From contig CAVTBJ010000005.1 in NCBI GenBank assembly GCA_963732925.1, positions 221,907 through 285,906 on the forward strand: a stretch of DNA of 64,000 bases, in the 5' to 3' direction. Each line of letters begins with the position of its first letter. The stretch's first letter is position 1. Below are positions 16,893 through 26,353 of the stretch, in pieces. The notes beneath the pieces were generated by a model. That model made no database searches and was not told the DNA's origin. It saw only the letters and a list, made by a program, of their open reading frames with translations. The translations under genes were made by a program, and so were the position numbers. The stretch comes from DASZRZ01 sp963732925. GTDB taxonomy: Bacteria; Acidobacteriota; Terriglobia; Terriglobales; Acidobacteriaceae.

Positions 16893-17546
16893 TCAGGCGG
16901 CTGCCTTGCTGAACTCGGTCAGCGCCATCACCGCCAGTTCCAGCCGGTCCCGCGCTCCCGTCTTGTCAAAAATGCTCTGCAGATGCCGTTTCACCGTGTT
17001 TTCGCTGATGTTGAGTTCGCGGCCAATATCGCGGTTTTTCAGCCCCCGGGCTACCAGGGCGGCGATCTGGCGCTCCCGCTCCGAGAGGCGCTTGAGAATG
17101 CCGGGCTCTTCCTGCGCGGCCCCTGCCATGGACACCAGCACCTGTTGCGCAATCTCTTCCGAGAACGCCAGCTCTCCGCCCGCCACCGCCCGGATGGCGG
17201 CAAAGAGCTTGTGCGGAGGGTCGCCTTTCAGCACCAGCCCCCGCCCTCCCAGCTTGACCACTTGCACGTAGTCGGCCTGGTTCGTGGAGGCGGTGAGCAC
17301 CACCGAGGCCGTTGTCTTTCCCGCGTGGTCCAGTGCCCTCAGCACCTCAAAGCCGTCCGCTTCCGGCATCAGCAGGTCCAGCACGAGGACGTCTGGAGAA
17401 TACTGCTGCACCATCTGCAGGGCTTCTCCGCCGTCCGCTGCCAGGCCCACCACGTGCATGTCCTTCTGGGTATGCAGCAGAGCCTTCAGCGACTCTCGCA
17501 GCACCTCGTGATCATCGGCGATTACAACGCGAATTTTAGGATCCAC
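16893..17546 (-). CDS. NarL/FixJ-family response regulator
   Basis: A two-domain response regulator of 217 aa. The receiver domain (about 1-120) has the acidic pair in IADDHE and the phosphoacceptor Asp57 in LVLDLLMP, with conserved Thr in VLTAS and Lys in LVLKGD. A LuxR-type HTH spans about 150-210 (LSERERQIAALVARGLKNRD, then ISENTVKRHLQSIFDKTGAR). No histidine kinase is adjacent, so it is an orphan here. It is convergent with the XRE regulator. Confidence 0.92.
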   Translation of the reverse strand: MDPKIRVVIADDHEVLRESLKALLHTQKDMHVVGLAADGGEALQMVQQYSPDVLVLDLLMPEADGFEVLRALDHAGKTTASVVLTASTNQADYVQVVKLGGRGLVLKGDPPHKLFAAIRAVAGGELAFSEEIAQQVLVSMAGAAQEEPGILKRLSERERQIAALVARGLKNRDIGRELNISENTVKRHLQSIFDKTGARDRLELAVMALTEFSKAAA

Positions 17547-17776
17547 AAGCCGATTGTAGTCGGGGTTAGTGTTTACTTTCTAGTACATTAATAGGGCTTT
17601 TTCTTACCTTAGATAAGGCAACCTCCCGGCTACGGCCCGCAACGCCAGGAGCGCTGTGACTTTCGTTTTTCCGGGCCCTGAAAATGCTGTGGTATAGTCC
17701 GCTTCGGTCCAGCAAATCTCGTCCCACATTGGACGCCTGCGCTGGCAAGCCGCTCTTCCGGGCTGCGAGGAAAGCC

Positions 17777-18421
17777 GTGACAGTCGACGAAAATCTCAAT
17801 CTCCTCGAAGAATCCGTGCGTCGCCTGAAGATTGAGTACGACATTTTTTTCGGGGGCGGAGCCAAGCGTCCTCCCACCGACACCGAGTGGCGTGTGCAGA
17901 CCTTCATGAAGCGACTGGAAGGTCAAAAGCTCTCCTATGCCCAGCGCTTTCGCTACAACTCCATCGCCCAGAAATATGCTGTCTTCAGTGACTTGTGGCG
18001 GCAGAAGACGAAAATCAAGGAAGAGGGCTACCGCCGCCCGCAGGATGCCCTGCTCGCCATTCAAGGACTGCGCGCACAGCCTTCTCCCTCCTCCGCAACA
18101 GTGAAACGCCGGGAGATCCGCGAAGAAGACCAGCAGGAACAGTTCCACGTCGCCTGCTCCGATCCGGAAACGGAGGAGGAGAGTGTGCGCTCGCTGTTTT
18201 CCGTCATGGTTGCGGCCAAGAAGCGAGTCGGCGAGCAAGTCCCGAACTCCAGCTACGAGTCCTTCCGCGCCTTCCTCAAACGCAAAACCGAGCAGATTCG
18301 AAAAGAGTACAACTGCCGTTCGGTGGAGTACGCGGTGGAAACCAACCGCGGTCATGTTCGCCTGAAGGCCAAAGCCAAAGACTCGGTGCTGGAACCGGTG
18401 CCCTCCAACAGCAAGGAATAG
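17777..18421 (+). CDS. MXAN_5187 C-terminal-domain-like protein
   Basis: A 214-residue soluble, charged protein. I choose GTG 17777 (then TVDENLNLLEESVRRLKIEY) because GCGAGGAAAG precedes it; an ATG at 17684 would add an arginine-rich leader. The N-terminal helix pair and the phrase EYDIFFGGGAKRPPTDTEWR resemble the conserved domain named after Myxococcus MXAN_5187. The C-terminal part (about 130-205) is a separate helical-beta domain. The role is unknown; in myxobacteria the domain is joined to signalling proteins. Confidence 0.7.
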   Translation: MTVDENLNLLEESVRRLKIEYDIFFGGGAKRPPTDTEWRVQTFMKRLEGQKLSYAQRFRYNSIAQKYAVFSDLWRQKTKIKEEGYRRPQDALLAIQGLRAQPSPSSATVKRREIREEDQQEQFHVACSDPETEEESVRSLFSVMVAAKKRVGEQVPNSSYESFRAFLKRKTEQIRKEYNCRSVEYAVETNRGHVRLKAKAKDSVLEPVPSNSKE

Positions 18422-18627
18422 ACCTTCGACGCGGCAGCCAGCCCGTCTTTCGCAAAGCGTGGGGCCTCGGCTCGTGGGCTCCGTGCCTTCGTGAAGAGCG
18501 CGACGGGAACTTGTGGCACCTATGCCCGCATTAAGTTTCCCTTGAATCCTTCTCCATCCCCAGTACATCCTTAAGTGGCATTCATTCCCCTACAGGTAGC
18601 TGGCTCTGGCTGGTTCGAGGTCCCCGA

Positions 18628-21375
18628 ATGGTTCGATTCAGGAATCGCAAAGCGCTTTTTGTGCCCATGTTCCTGCTGCTCACCGCTTTTCTGGCGGTGG
18701 CCCAGGAAATGCCCTCCCAGGATCTGGGCGTTACCGGATTGCTGCAGGCCCTGGCTAAACTGAAGACCACCGGCCGGCTGCTGCACTCCACAGCCCACCC
18801 CGACGACGATGACGGCGCCATGCTGGTCTACGAATCGCGCGGCCAGGGAGCCACCACGCTCATGCTTACGCTGAATCGCGGCGAGGGTGGACAGAACAAG
18901 GTAGGCAGCGAACTGTTCGACGAACTCGGCATCCTGCGCACCCTCGAACTACTGGAGGCGGGACGCTACTATGGCAACCAGCAACGCTTTACCCGCGTGG
19001 TGGACTTCGGCTTTTCCAAAAACTCCGCGGAAACCTTTCAGCAGTGGGGCGGCCATGACACTGCCCTGCGCGACATGGTGCGCGTCATCCGCCAGTTCCG
19101 TCCGGACGTGATCGTTAGCCGCTTTGCCGGCGACCCCAGGGATGGGCACGGAAACCATCAGGCTTCCGGCATCCTTTCCCGCGAGGCCTTCCATGCTGCC
19201 GCCGATCCCGCCCGCTTTCCCGAACAGATTCAGGAAGGCCTGCTGCCGTGGCAGGTGAAAAAGCTCTATATCGGCAATCTGCGCGGTCATGAAAAGGAAT
19301 TCACCACTCAGATCGACGTGGGAGCCTACGATCCGATCCTGGGAATGTCCTATTGGCAGTATTCGCTCGAAGGCTTGCAGCACCAGGCGTCGCAAGGTGT
19401 GGGCGCGTGGTCGGTTCCCTCCGGACCCAGCCTGCGGGGATACAAGCTGGTCGACTCAACCCTCCCCCCTCCGAAGGGAGTCGAGAAGAGCTTTTTCGAC
19501 GGGATCGATACTTCCATCCCTGGCCTGGCTTCTCGCATCGGCGATGAGGAGAGCAAGGTTCCTTTTCTGCGATCCGCCTTGCTTGCTATTGAAAAATCCG
19601 TGGATGCCGCCGGCAGCGCGTTTGACCCGCACGAGCCTTCCCGCTGCGCGCCGGCGCTGCTCGACGGCCTGGCACAGGTACGCGAGGTTTTGAACAAGGT
19701 GCAGGCGTCTTCTCTCTCCGCAGCGGCCAAAGGCGCCCTGGTTCCCAATCTTGAAACCAAAGTGCAGCAGTTCGAGCATGCCGCCAATTTGGCTCTGGGC
19801 ACGGAGCTCGTGGCTTCCGTCGATCCTCCTCAGGAAAAGAACAAGTCGCCGCAGCCATTTTTCCGCCAGGAAGAAACGTTTTTAACAGCGGTTCCGGGAC
19901 AGACCTTCACCCTCACGGCCGAGTTCTATAACCGCGGGGCACAAGAGCTGGTGCCGCAGGATATCTCCCTGGATCTTCCCCGGGGATGGAAGTCCGAGCG
20001 GTTGAAAGCCGACATGAAGCCCCTGAGTTCAAACCAGAGCGCTTCCGCGCAGTTCCGTGTCACCGTCCCCCAGGATCCGCAGTACACCCGCCCTTATTGG
20101 AGCCGCAAAGATACGTCCCAAAGCGTCTACGACATTATCGATCCCCAGTACGCTACCCTTGCTCTTCCGCCCTGGCCGGTCAAGGTCCGCGCCACCTATG
20201 CCATAAGGCCGCTGTCTGCGACCGGCGGTGCGGAACCGGCCGCAGCCGTGCCCCAAGTTGGATCGATGGAGACCGTAGTCCAGGTGAAGTATGTGGATCC
20301 GGTGAACGGGCAGATGCAACGGCCGCTTGCCGTGGCCCCTCCCCTCTCCGTGGATGTGGAACCGCCCGTTCAGGTGGTCTCCACCAAGGCCGGCTCCGCC
20401 ATCGATCTCGCCGTCAACGTGCGCAACAATGTGAATGGCGCAGCCAGGGCCACGGTCCACCTGCAGGCGCCCCAGGGCTGGAAGATCACTCCCGGCTCGC
20501 AGGGCGTCACCTTTCAGGCGGAAAGCGAACTCAAGACCTTGAACTTTCACCTGCAACCGTTACAGCTGCGGGAAAAACGCTATGAGCTGAACGCATCCGC
20601 CGAGTATCAGGGACAGATCTATGACCAGGGCTTCGAGACCATCGGACGCCGCGATATCGGCTACTTTTATTACTATCGTCCCGCGCGGCAGGTGATCAGT
20701 GCCGTCGACGTGAACACCCAGAGCAGCCTGCGCGTGGGCTACATCATGGGCGCGGGCGACGACATCCCGGCGGTCCTGGGCCAGATCGGTATCCCGGTCA
20801 CCATGCTTACTCCCGATCAGATCGCTCACGGCGACCTCGGCCAGTTCGACACCATCATTGTCGGCATTCGGGCCTATGACGTCCGCAGCGATATCCGCGA
20901 GCACAACAGCAGGCTCCTCGACTACGTTCGCAACGGCGGGACCCTGCTCGTGCAATACAACCAGGGTATCCGGGAGTTTAATCAGGGCCACTACGCGCCT
21001 TACGCGGTGACCGCCAGCAACGAGCGCGTGACCGAGGAAGACGCTCCGGTCAAGATCCTCGACCCGCAGAGTTCCATCTTCAACTTCCCCAACCAGATTA
21101 CGGCGCAGGACTTCCAGGGCTGGGTGCAGGAGCGCGGTCTCTACTTCATGAAAGACTGGGACCAGCACTACCTGCCGCTCACGGCATCGTCCGACCAGAA
21201 GGAGCAGCCGCTCAAAGGTGGCCTGCTGATGGCGAAATACGGCAAGGGAACCTATATCTACACCGGCTACGCCTTCTTCCGCCAGCTTCCCGCCGGAGTC
21301 CCGGGCGCCATCCGGCTCTTCGTCAACCTGCTGAGCGCCGGACACACCTCAGCCGCCAAGGTCGCCGCCAGGTAG
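18628..21375 (+). CDS. Secreted PIG-L/LmbE deacetylase with beta and ThuA-like domains
   Basis: A 915-residue exported protein. It has a signal peptide (1-25), then a PIG-L/LmbE N-acetylglucosaminyl deacetylase-type domain (about 45-240) with the zinc motif AHPDDDD (56-62) and DGHGNHQASG supplying the third histidine. The middle (about 400-660) has two beta-sandwich, NEW3-like segments. The C-terminal 250 residues resemble a glutamine-amidotransferase/ThuA-like fold (DTIIVGIRAYDVRSDI, GGTLLVQYNQ). It probably deacetylates an extracellular amino-sugar or glycan. The beta modules suggest carbohydrate binding, but substrate is not evident. ATG 18628 has GAGG upstream. Confidence 0.85.
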   Translation: MVRFRNRKALFVPMFLLLTAFLAVAQEMPSQDLGVTGLLQALAKLKTTGRLLHSTAHPDDDDGAMLVYESRGQGATTLMLTLNRGEGGQNKVGSELFDELGILRTLELLEAGRYYGNQQRFTRVVDFGFSKNSAETFQQWGGHDTALRDMVRVIRQFRPDVIVSRFAGDPRDGHGNHQASGILSREAFHAAADPARFPEQIQEGLLPWQVKKLYIGNLRGHEKEFTTQIDVGAYDPILGMSYWQYSLEGLQHQASQGVGAWSVPSGPSLRGYKLVDSTLPPPKGVEKSFFDGIDTSIPGLASRIGDEESKVPFLRSALLAIEKSVDAAGSAFDPHEPSRCAPALLDGLAQVREVLNKVQASSLSAAAKGALVPNLETKVQQFEHAANLALGTELVASVDPPQEKNKSPQPFFRQEETFLTAVPGQTFTLTAEFYNRGAQELVPQDISLDLPRGWKSERLKADMKPLSSNQSASAQFRVTVPQDPQYTRPYWSRKDTSQSVYDIIDPQYATLALPPWPVKVRATYAIRPLSATGGAEPAAAVPQVGSMETVVQVKYVDPVNGQMQRPLAVAPPLSVDVEPPVQVVSTKAGSAIDLAVNVRNNVNGAARATVHLQAPQGWKITPGSQGVTFQAESELKTLNFHLQPLQLREKRYELNASAEYQGQIYDQGFETIGRRDIGYFYYYRPARQVISAVDVNTQSSLRVGYIMGAGDDIPAVLGQIGIPVTMLTPDQIAHGDLGQFDTIIVGIRAYDVRSDIREHNSRLLDYVRNGGTLLVQYNQGIREFNQGHYAPYAVTASNERVTEEDAPVKILDPQSSIFNFPNQITAQDFQGWVQERGLYFMKDWDQHYLPLTASSDQKEQPLKGGLLMAKYGKGTYIYTGYAFFRQLPAGVPGAIRLFVNLLSAGHTSAAKVAAR

Positions 21376-21942
21376 GTTGTCACTACAGCAAGGTTCTCGT
21401 GACACAGAACGCCCCCTGCTGTTCGAAGGACTTTGCTCTGCAAGGCACGCCGGTTCAGTCAACCGCTCCTGCTGTCGAACTAGACGGTGTTCCCGTTCGC
21501 ATTTGACCATTGCATACCTATTAAGGTTGCGGAACCCGACAATCCAGAACTTCACCCAGAGCAAGTCGACGCTGTAATGCGTCGTTTCTCTGGTATTCGC
21601 AAGCAGCCACGCAAAGCCTAGCCGAGAAGCGCGACTTCTCTAGGGTAGTCCTCATCCGTGTCAAGGCCCTCCGCTCCCACCTTTCTCTCCAACCTGCTGA
21701 TTTCATTTAAACTAAATTTCTCTGCCAAGTGTCCAAATTTCGCTCTCAACCTGCCATACTAGAATTAGCTAGAAACAAAACCCGAGCGCACGAAGAACTC
21801 CTTTAATTTCAATACTTTGAGCCAACCCTAACTCCCTCAATATTTTGCCCGTCTCCTTTTTCGTAAGTCGCTCTCAGCAAAGATTTAAGCGAAGAATATG
21901 GGGGAGGGGGCCCCCCCTCCCCTGCCGTATATACTGCCTGCC
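21376..21942. promoter_or_regulatory. AT-richer intergenic region with strong G/C hairpin and TATACT
   Basis: A 567-bp gap with no longer gene. The central part (about 21640-21890) is notably AT-richer than its neighbours. GGGGAGGGG (21901-21909) and CCCCTCCCC (21914-21922) form a 9-bp hairpin with a 4-base loop. TATACT follows at 21930-21935, only seven bases before the ATG of a small ORF. If TATACT is a -10 element, the transcript would begin at or next to the ATG and be leaderless. No good -35 is visible. Confidence 0.45.
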
Positions 21943-22059
21943 ATGAAGGAGACGCACGCGGACGACGATCCCAGAATGCGCCGCCGCTATATCGGCGTGG
22001 TGATCTGTGAAGTCATCGTCATCGCAGCCCTCTGGGCTCTCAGCCGGATGTTTCGCTGA
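21943..22059 (+). CDS. 38-residue single-pass membrane protein upstream of an SSS symporter
   Basis: ATG 21943 to TGA 22057-22059 encodes 38 residues: an acidic N-terminus (MKETHADDDPRMRRRY), one hydrophobic helix (IGVVICEVIVIAALWALS) and a basic end (RMFR). The Arg-Arg-Arg before the helix predicts the N-terminus inside. Codon use is normal for the window (GTC, ATC, CTC). It lies 112 bp before a sodium:solute symporter, the arrangement seen for small accessory subunits of such transporters. No database support is available to me; the composition makes it more than a chance ORF. Confidence 0.6.
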   Translation: MKETHADDDPRMRRRYIGVVICEVIVIAALWALSRMFR

Positions 22060-22171
22060 TAACGCCGGGATCGCCGCAACTCTTCGCAAGCTTCACTCCA
22101 GTAGCCTGGAAATTTAAAAACGGGCTCTGCGAACAGCTTTACAGTCGTGCCGTTCCAGGAATGCGCTGCTG

Positions 22172-23896
22172 ATGCACACTATCGACTGGATCGTCGTTCT
22201 CGCCTACCTGGTCTGGATCGTCTATGACGGCCTGAAGCGGACGCGGGACGCCGACAAACTGGAAGGCTACTTCCTCGCCAATCGCAGCCTCCCCTGGTGG
22301 GCCGTGGGACTGTCGGTGATGGCGACCCAGTTGAGCGCCATCACCCTGGTTGGCACCACCGGGCTGGGCTACGCCGACGGCATGCGCTTCGTGCAGTTCT
22401 ACTTCGGCCTGCCCGTGGCCATGGTGATCCTGTCGGTCACCCTGGTTCCCTTCTTCTACCGTGCCCGCGTCTTCACCGCTTACGAGTACCTGGAACGCCG
22501 TTTCGACCTCAAGACACGCACCCTCGCTACCATCTTGTTTTTGTTCTCGCGAGGCATGTCCTGCGGCGTCATCATCGCCGCGCCGGCGGTGATTCTTTCA
22601 ATCATCCTCGGCTGGAATCTCACGCTCACGATCCTGGCGATCGGCATTCCCACGGTGCTCTACACCATGCTCGGAGGCGTGCAGGCCGTGACCTGGACGG
22701 ACGTCAAGCAGATGGTGGTGATCTTGGTTGCGGTGGCCGCTACCGTGATCACCCTCTTCATGGGTCTTCCCCACGACGTAAGCATCGGCGGAGCACTCAA
22801 ACTCGCCGGTGCCGCTGGCCGGATCAACCCCATCGACTTCCGCTTCAACCCTCACGAGACCTACACCTTCTGGTCGGGCCTCCTCGGCGGACTTTTCCTG
22901 ATGCTCTCCTACTTCGGCTGCGACCAGAGCCAGGTGCAGCGTTACCTCACAGCGAAGTCGGTGGACGAGGGCCGCAACTCCCTGCTGATGAGCGCCTACT
23001 TCAAAATTCCCCTGCAGGCGCTGATTCTTCTGACGGGAGTGCTGGTGTTTGTGTTCTATCTGTTTCACCAGCCGCCCATGCTGTTCAATCGGGTGCATGC
23101 CGGCCAGATCGAACACAGTTCCCGCGCCGCCGAATACCGCCAACTTGAGTCCGAGTTCGGCGCGGCTTTTGCCGCCCGGCGTCATGCCTCGGCAGCCATT
23201 GCCTCCACCAGCGGCGCCGCCCAGCAGCAGGCGCGGCTGGACTTTCAGGCCGCCAGCGGGCAGATGCGCGGCCTCCGCCAACAGGCGTCCAAACTGGTCC
23301 GCGAGGTCACAGGAGACGAGAGCTACAGCGATCTGACCGGAGACACGCCCACCCCGGATGTCAATTACGTCTTCCCCACCTTCGTGGTAACTACACTGCC
23401 GGTTGGCCTGGTGGGACTGATGATTGCCGCCATCTTCGCTGCTGCCATGTCGAGCATCGCCGCCGAACTGAATTCCCTGGCCACGGTGACCGTCATGGAT
23501 CTTTACCGCCGGCTGCTGCGGCCCGGCGCCACCGACCAGGAATACCTGCGGGTATCGCGCTTCGCCACCGCCGTCTGGGGCTGTTTTGCCTGCGTGGTGG
23601 CCGCCTTCGCGGCCGGTTTGGGCTCCCTCATCGAGGTGGTTAATCGTTTCGGGTCTTTCTTCTACGGTTCTCTGCTGGGCGTGTTCGTGCTCGCCCTCGC
23701 CTTTCGCAAGAGCAACGGTCATGGTGCATTCTTTGGGCTCCTGGGAGGTATGGCCACGGTCGCCTTTATGGCTTTCGATCCGGCCACTAGGGATATCTCC
23801 TTCCTCTGGCAGAACCCGGTCGGCGTTCTTGCTGTCCTCATCGTCGGTCTCACGGTAAGCACGGTCACGGGAGCTTTCCACTCACGAAATGCTTAG
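22172..23896 (+). CDS. SSS-family sodium:solute symporter with a large soluble insertion
   Basis: A 574-residue transporter of the sodium:solute symporter family (LeuT fold, about 12-13 helices). Family features include GYFLANRSLPWWAVGLSVMA near the N-terminus, RVFTAYEYLERRFD and AAAMSSIAAELNSLATV before the late helices. Between helices ending in VFYLFHQPPMLFN and starting FVVTTLPVGL there is a soluble stretch of about 85 residues (roughly 302-390) that is Ala/Gln/Arg-rich and probably coiled coil. Most SSS transporters lack so long a loop. Substrate unknown (sugars, acids and nucleosides are all possible). The upstream small ORF may be its subunit. Confidence 0.88.
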   Translation: MHTIDWIVVLAYLVWIVYDGLKRTRDADKLEGYFLANRSLPWWAVGLSVMATQLSAITLVGTTGLGYADGMRFVQFYFGLPVAMVILSVTLVPFFYRARVFTAYEYLERRFDLKTRTLATILFLFSRGMSCGVIIAAPAVILSIILGWNLTLTILAIGIPTVLYTMLGGVQAVTWTDVKQMVVILVAVAATVITLFMGLPHDVSIGGALKLAGAAGRINPIDFRFNPHETYTFWSGLLGGLFLMLSYFGCDQSQVQRYLTAKSVDEGRNSLLMSAYFKIPLQALILLTGVLVFVFYLFHQPPMLFNRVHAGQIEHSSRAAEYRQLESEFGAAFAARRHASAAIASTSGAAQQQARLDFQAASGQMRGLRQQASKLVREVTGDESYSDLTGDTPTPDVNYVFPTFVVTTLPVGLVGLMIAAIFAAAMSSIAAELNSLATVTVMDLYRRLLRPGATDQEYLRVSRFATAVWGCFACVVAAFAAGLGSLIEVVNRFGSFFYGSLLGVFVLALAFRKSNGHGAFFGLLGGMATVAFMAFDPATRDISFLWQNPVGVLAVLIVGLTVSTVTGAFHSRNA

Positions 23897-24088
23897 CACT
23901 TAACTAGTCGGATTGTGTAAAAGCAAACCGCAACTGTGGCATGGCACTCCGAAAGAAAGCAAAAAACTACAATTGCCTCCAGAAATCACCCCTCTAACTC
24001 ATTCAAAACAGAATCTCCAGAATGGCATTCGATCTGCTCTTTGATGGAATGGTTCAGACTTCCTCAAAGCTGTTTTGGCTTGGGACAA

Positions 24089-24466
24089 ATGGATATTCCC
24101 CGGAATATGAATGACAAGCACAGGCTCCTGCTGTGCGTTGACGATGACGCCGTCACCCTGGATATCCGTCAGCAGCTTTTGGAGTTAGCCGGCTTCCAGG
24201 TGATTGCCACCACGGACGCCCTCGAGGCTGTCGAACTGTTCCGAGCGCAGCAAGTCGATGCCGTGATCCTCGACTACCAGATGCCAGGAATGAATGGTGG
24301 GGAGCTCGCCGAAGTGCTGAAGACCATCCGGCCGGGCGTACCGGTCATGATCGTCTCCGCCCTGCCCTGGCTACCGGAAGACGCGCCCCGCTGCATCGAT
24401 GCTTTCATTTCCAAGGGCGATTCCAATTCAGCCCTGATGAATAAGATCGCGCTCCTTGTACCTTGA
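24089..24466 (+). CDS. Single-domain response regulator receiver
   Basis: A stand-alone CheY-like receiver of about 120 residues. VDDD forms the acidic pocket, the phosphoacceptor is Asp in VILDYQMPGMNGGEL, the Ser is in MIVSALPW, and the conserved Lys is in FISKGD. There is no output domain. I use ATG 24089 (GGGA upstream); ATG 24107 (MNDKHRLLL) is an alternative. It lies between two SSS symporter genes and is convergent with the second; no kinase is nearby, so its partner is unknown. Confidence 0.85.
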   Translation: MDIPRNMNDKHRLLLCVDDDAVTLDIRQQLLELAGFQVIATTDALEAVELFRAQQVDAVILDYQMPGMNGGELAEVLKTIRPGVPVMIVSALPWLPEDAPRCIDAFISKGDSNSALMNKIALLVP

Positions 24467-24523
24467 AGCCCCCTGAACTCCCCTGAAATCCGCCCGAACT
24501 CTTGGTCTTGGCGACTTTTCCAA

Positions 24524-26353
24524 TCAAACTTCCGCCGCCCTGCGTTGCTCTTCGTTGCCGGTCGCGTCGGTGGCCACGCCCTGCCAGCCGCGCCGCGACT
24601 GGTCCCAATAGAGCAACACTCCGCAAAGCACCGCCGCGAGCAACATCTCCAACCCCGCCATAGGACGCAGCAGCACCAGCTTGCCTATGCCGAACAGAGT
24701 CAGATAGACCATAGACGTCCCCAGGGCGAAGGCGAGCAGGTTCGGGCCCAGGTCGCGATGGTGAGGTCCGCCAGCGAGTTGGGCAATCGGCTTCCAGCCG
24801 CGCACGTCGGGACGAACCGCACGATAGAACTTCACCAGGACTTCCTCGCGCTCGGCAGCAGTGAGCAGGGTCACAGCAACCCAGACCAGGGTAGTCACCA
24901 CCGTCGTCGTGAGAGCGCTCTTGGCGAACAGCACCGCCCCGGAGCCGGCAAACGGCTCTGCCCAGCGCAGATACAGCGCCACCAGAAGGGCTGTGCTCAT
25001 GGCGGAAATTTCGCTCCAGGCATTGATGCGCCACCAGTACCAGCGCAGCAGATAGACGCCTCCCGTTCCGGCGCCGACCTCCAGCACGAACTGCCAGCCG
25101 CCGCGAATGGTGGCCAGTTGCGCGGAGACGAACGCAGACGCCACTACCAGGATGACGGTAGCCACGCGGGAAACGTGAATGTAGTGGCGCTCGCTGGCCT
25201 CCGGTTGGATGAAGCGCCGGTAGAAATCGGAGACCAGATAGGAAGCTCCCCAATTCAGTTGAGTGGAGACGGTCGACATGAAGGCCGCGAGAAAACCGGC
25301 AATGGCAATTCCCCGGAACGCGGGTGGAAGGTAGTGATTCAACACCAGCATGTAGCCGGTTTCGGGCCGCGCCAGCCCGGGATAGAGCACCATGGCAGCC
25401 AGCGCGGTCACAATCCAGGGCCAGGGACGGACGGCATAGTGAGCAATGTTGAACCACAGCACTGAGAGCAGGCCATGGCGTTCATTGCGCGCGCTAAAAA
25501 TGCGCTGCGCAATGTAGCCTCCACCGCCGGGCTCCGCGCCCGGATACCAGAATGCCCACCACTGCACAGCCAGGTACACCACGAACGTCAGAACCGGAAC
25601 CGTCCACAGGGCCTGCTCGCTGAAACCCCGGGAAAAATCCGGCAAGAACGCTGTAGGGTCGCTTGCTCCATTGGCGGCATGAAGAACGCTCAGGTGCGCC
25701 AGGAGGGCATTCATGCCTCCAACCGCATGAACCGCAAATACCCCGACCGCAATGACGATCACCATTTGCAGCATGAACTGGAACAGGTCGGTCCACAATA
25801 CGCCCCACAGTCCGCCCAGTGCGACGTAGATTCCAGTGAAGGGAATCAGGAAAAAAATATTAATGGCCAGCGCTGTGGTCTCGCTGACTCCCAGCGTGAT
25901 GGCGACGATGCTGGTCATGGCCTTGGTCACCCAGCCCAGAATCAGGCAATTCATGAGCAGGCCGAGGTAGATGGCCCGGAACCCGCGCAAAAAGGCGGCG
26001 GGTTTCCCGGAATAACGCATCTCCGCGAACTGCACGTCGGTGAGCAGCCCGGAACGCCACCAGAGACGCGCGAATAGAAACACGGTGAGCATGCCGGAAG
26101 GAAGAAAGGCCCACCACAGCCAATTGCCAGCAATTCCTTGGGTGTAAACCAAACCCGTGACCACCAGCGGAGTATCCGCAGCAAAGGTTGTGGCCACCAT
26201 GGAAGTACCGGCCAGAAACCAGTGCACCCTCCGTCCGGAAACGAAGTAATCATCGACGCTCTGGGAAGAGCGCCGGCGAAAATACAACCCGAGAATCAGC
26301 GTAAACCCGAGATAGCCGAAAACCGCGGCCCAATCCAGGAAGGTAAAATTCAT
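24524..26353 (-). CDS. SSS-family sodium:solute symporter
   Basis: A 609-residue polytopic protein with about 14 predicted helices. Diagnostic SSS features are DDYFVSGRRVHWFLAGTSMV, the TLILGLYFRRRS start, and GFLAAFMSTVSTQLNWGASY followed by DFYRRF before the later helices, the region that forms the Na+ site. The ending is an Arg/Glu-rich cytoplasmic tail. It resembles a branch of SSS proteins common in Acidobacteria and Bacteroidetes whose substrates are not established. The gene stands alone on its strand, opposite the receiver gene. Confidence 0.88.
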   Translation of the reverse strand: MNFTFLDWAAVFGYLGFTLILGLYFRRRSSQSVDDYFVSGRRVHWFLAGTSMVATTFAADTPLVVTGLVYTQGIAGNWLWWAFLPSGMLTVFLFARLWWRSGLLTDVQFAEMRYSGKPAAFLRGFRAIYLGLLMNCLILGWVTKAMTSIVAITLGVSETTALAINIFFLIPFTGIYVALGGLWGVLWTDLFQFMLQMVIVIAVGVFAVHAVGGMNALLAHLSVLHAANGASDPTAFLPDFSRGFSEQALWTVPVLTFVVYLAVQWWAFWYPGAEPGGGGYIAQRIFSARNERHGLLSVLWFNIAHYAVRPWPWIVTALAAMVLYPGLARPETGYMLVLNHYLPPAFRGIAIAGFLAAFMSTVSTQLNWGASYLVSDFYRRFIQPEASERHYIHVSRVATVILVVASAFVSAQLATIRGGWQFVLEVGAGTGGVYLLRWYWWRINAWSEISAMSTALLVALYLRWAEPFAGSGAVLFAKSALTTTVVTTLVWVAVTLLTAAEREEVLVKFYRAVRPDVRGWKPIAQLAGGPHHRDLGPNLLAFALGTSMVYLTLFGIGKLVLLRPMAGLEMLLAAVLCGVLLYWDQSRRGWQGVATDATGNEEQRRAAEV

